From: Nakamurella endophytica
GTDB lineage: Bacteria > Actinomycetota > Actinomycetes > Mycobacteriales > Nakamurellaceae
Direction: 5' to 3'
DNA length: 43,069 nucleotides
Assembly (NCBI RefSeq): GCF_014646215.1
Contig: NZ_BMNA01000020.1
Span: 1-43,069, forward strand
The notes beneath the pieces were generated by a model. The model searched no databases, had not been told where the DNA came from, and saw nothing but the letters and a program-made list of their open reading frames with translations. The translations under genes were made by a program, and so were the position numbers. Below, in pieces: positions 42,160 to 43,069 of the stretch (its first letter is position 1; every line of letters begins with the position of its first letter).

Positions 42160-42763
42160 GCAGAGGAAGGTACCGACCATCGAACCGACCGCTCCGCCCG
42201 GCGAGACCCCGACCGAGCGCGACCTCCTGCGCACCGCGCTGAGGGTGGCCGGCTCCGCGCTCAAGGCGTCCGGCCTGCCATTCGCACTGGCCGGCGGCTA
42301 CGCGCTGTGGGTGCACGGCGCCCCGGAGACCGAGCACGACGTCGACTACGTCGTCGCCGAGGAGGACGTCGAGGCGGCGGCGGCCGTGCTCGCCGAGGCC
42401 GGCATGGCGATCGAGCGGCCGCCGGAGGACTGGCTGTTCAAGGCCTGGCTCGACGGCGCGCTGGTCGACGTGCTGCACCGGCTCAACGGTGCGCCGGTCG
42501 ACTCCCCGGTGCTGGAGCTGGCGCAGGACCGCGAGGTGCTGGGCATCCGGATCCCGGTGCTGCCCGCGGACCACATCGTCGGGACCAAGCTGCGGACGTT
42601 GACCGAGCGGTACTGCGACTTCGGCGCCCTGCTGCCGGTGGTCCGGGCGGTCCGCGAGCAGCTGGACTGGCAGCGGCTGCGCCGGACGACCGCGGACAGC
42701 CCGTTCGCGGAGTCGTTCCTGTTGCTGACCGACCGGTTGGGGATCAGCCCGCCGGCCGGGTGA
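42158..42763 (+). CDS. Nucleotidyltransferase-fold protein
   Basis: 201 aa. Seen: FALAGGYALWVHGAPETEHDVDYVV, which matches the GG...DxD metal-binding motif of minimal nucleotidyltransferases, then DGALVDVLHRLNG with a third acidic residue, and LPADHIVGTKLRTLTERYCDF. This resembles uncharacterised proteins related to antitoxin/toxin nucleotidyltransferases (AbiEii/MNT-like), but no partner gene is adjacent. The ATG at 42158 is the only plausible in-frame start. It lacks a good Shine-Dalgarno (a weak GAAGG lies 11 nt upstream) and shares a GCATGC palindrome with the divergent gene's start. Confidence 0.8.
   Translation: MQRKVPTIEPTAPPGETPTERDLLRTALRVAGSALKASGLPFALAGGYALWVHGAPETEHDVDYVVAEEDVEAAAAVLAEAGMAIERPPEDWLFKAWLDGALVDVLHRLNGAPVDSPVLELAQDREVLGIRIPVLPADHIVGTKLRTLTERYCDFGALLPVVRAVREQLDWQRLRRTTADSPFAESFLLLTDRLGISPPAG
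42167..42172 (-). promoter_or_regulatory. -10 box for leaderless EEP-family mRNA
   Basis: TACCTT on the minus strand, 7 nt before the ATG at 42159; it lies inside the 5' end of the divergent coding region. Confidence 0.4.
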
Positions 42764-42821
42764 CCGGGCCCTTCCGGAGGGGATGGCCCGGGGGCCCGAC
42801 GGAGACGGAGTGGGACGGCGG

Positions 42822-42840
42822 GGACGGCGTGCCGCCGTCC
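42822..42840 (-). terminator. Hairpin after tRNA-Thr
   Basis: A perfect 8-bp stem GGACGGCG / CGCCGTCC with a 3-nt loop, 5 nt downstream of the tRNA 3' end on the minus strand. Confidence 0.55.
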
Positions 42841-42845
42841 GAACG

Positions 42846-42918
42846 AGCCACCGGTCGGACTTGAACCGACAACCGCCCGATTACAAGTCGGGTGCGCTAC
42901 CAATTGCGCCACGGTGGC
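42846..42918 (-). tRNA. tRNA-Thr (anticodon TGT)
   Basis: A 73-nt cloverleaf: acceptor GCCACCG / CGGTGGC, D stem GCGC / GCGC, anticodon stem CCCGA / TCGGG with loop CTTGTAA (anticodon TGT, reads ACA), T stem GTCGG / CCGAC with loop TTCAAGT. CCA is not encoded. Confidence 0.95.
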
Positions 42919-42940
42919 CGACCCCGCGGGATCTGCGACG

Positions 42941-42946
42941 AGCGTA
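42941..42946 (-). promoter_or_regulatory. -10 box for tRNA-Thr
   Basis: TACGCT on the minus strand, about 22 nt before the mature tRNA 5' end. A -35 box is not clear. Confidence 0.35.
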
Positions 42947-42984
42947 GTGGCCGGCGGGCTCCCCGATCGGGCGGCCCGTGCCGG

Positions 42985-43069
42985 CCTGGGGCGGCCCGTG
43001 CCGGCTAGATGTACTGCCCAGGGAGGTTGGTTGAGGTTGTGTAGCGACACGGTGTGATCTGCGGGGTTG
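42985..43069 (-). other. Unidentified edge sequence, possibly a gene end
   Basis: The last 60 or so bases are less GC-rich and differ in texture from the flanking DNA. On the minus strand one frame enters from beyond the window and stops with TAG near 43007 (peptide end CRYTTSTNLPGQYI). It could be the 3' end of an insertion-sequence or host gene, but too little is present to say. Confidence 0.2.

Noticed and set aside
42158..42763. Toxin-antitoxin module around the nucleotidyltransferase
   Set aside because: No HEPN or antitoxin-like partner lies next to it; the neighbours are a phosphodiesterase and a tRNA.
42985..43069. Insertion-sequence end
   Set aside because: The texture differs from its surroundings, but no inverted repeat, target duplication or transposase domain can be seen in the few bases available.

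Overview
This is a very GC-rich stretch of actinobacterial chromosome. The evidence is the composition, the frequent GTG starts, several start codons placed directly behind a TAnnnT -10 box (leaderless style), and lineage-typical families (DUF3263, DUF4032, DUF6457, LGFP repeats, CIRCE-controlled groEL). The families would fit a Nakamurella- or Geodermatophilus-like lineage, but that is only an impression. I see no prophage, CRISPR array or confident insertion sequence. A tRNA-Thr lies near the right edge.

Layout: 1-3034 (minus) holds the 5' part of groEL behind two CIRCE operators, then a tail-anchored Ser/Thr kinase. 3262-8108 (plus) holds a CphA-like Mur ligase without an ATP-grasp domain, a nitronate monooxygenase, moeA, a DUF6457 protein and a GlsB/YeaQ membrane protein. 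8134-11944 (minus) is cphB-cphA, for cyanophycin breakdown and synthesis. 12242-17405 (plus) holds a secreted sedolisin, terD, and psd-pssA for phosphatidylethanolamine. 17415-19161 (minus) holds a P450 and a DUF3263 protein. 19561-24975 (plus) holds a permease, a glutamine-synthetase-like amine ligase, an aldehyde dehydrogenase and an SDR; these form a gamma-glutamylation route for ethanolamine or polyamine use. Its expected hydrolase (PuuD type) is at 32241, beyond an intervening block.

That block, 25049-31661 (minus), is the most unusual part. It is a compact operon of MauE-like, MauD-like, unknown, MauA-like and CcdA/MauF-like genes, then an SDR and a pepsin-like aspartic protease. The MauA-like protein is a Tat-exported, Cys-rich methylamine-dehydrogenase light-chain homologue fused to six LGFP cell-wall repeats. 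No MauB heavy chain or MauG is present in the window. In my hand alignment the second TTQ tryptophan is an aspartate. I infer a repurposed, disulfide-rich cell-wall protein with its own thiol-redox helpers.

31797-43069 holds an HNH nuclease (minus), the PuuD-type hydrolase, a DUF4032 kinase-like protein and a HdeD-family protein (plus), a succinate-semialdehyde dehydrogenase (minus), a rhomboid-like/lysyl-PG-synthase fusion (plus), an aldo/keto reductase and an EEP-family phosphodiesterase (minus), a nucleotidyltransferase (plus) and tRNA-Thr(TGT) (minus).
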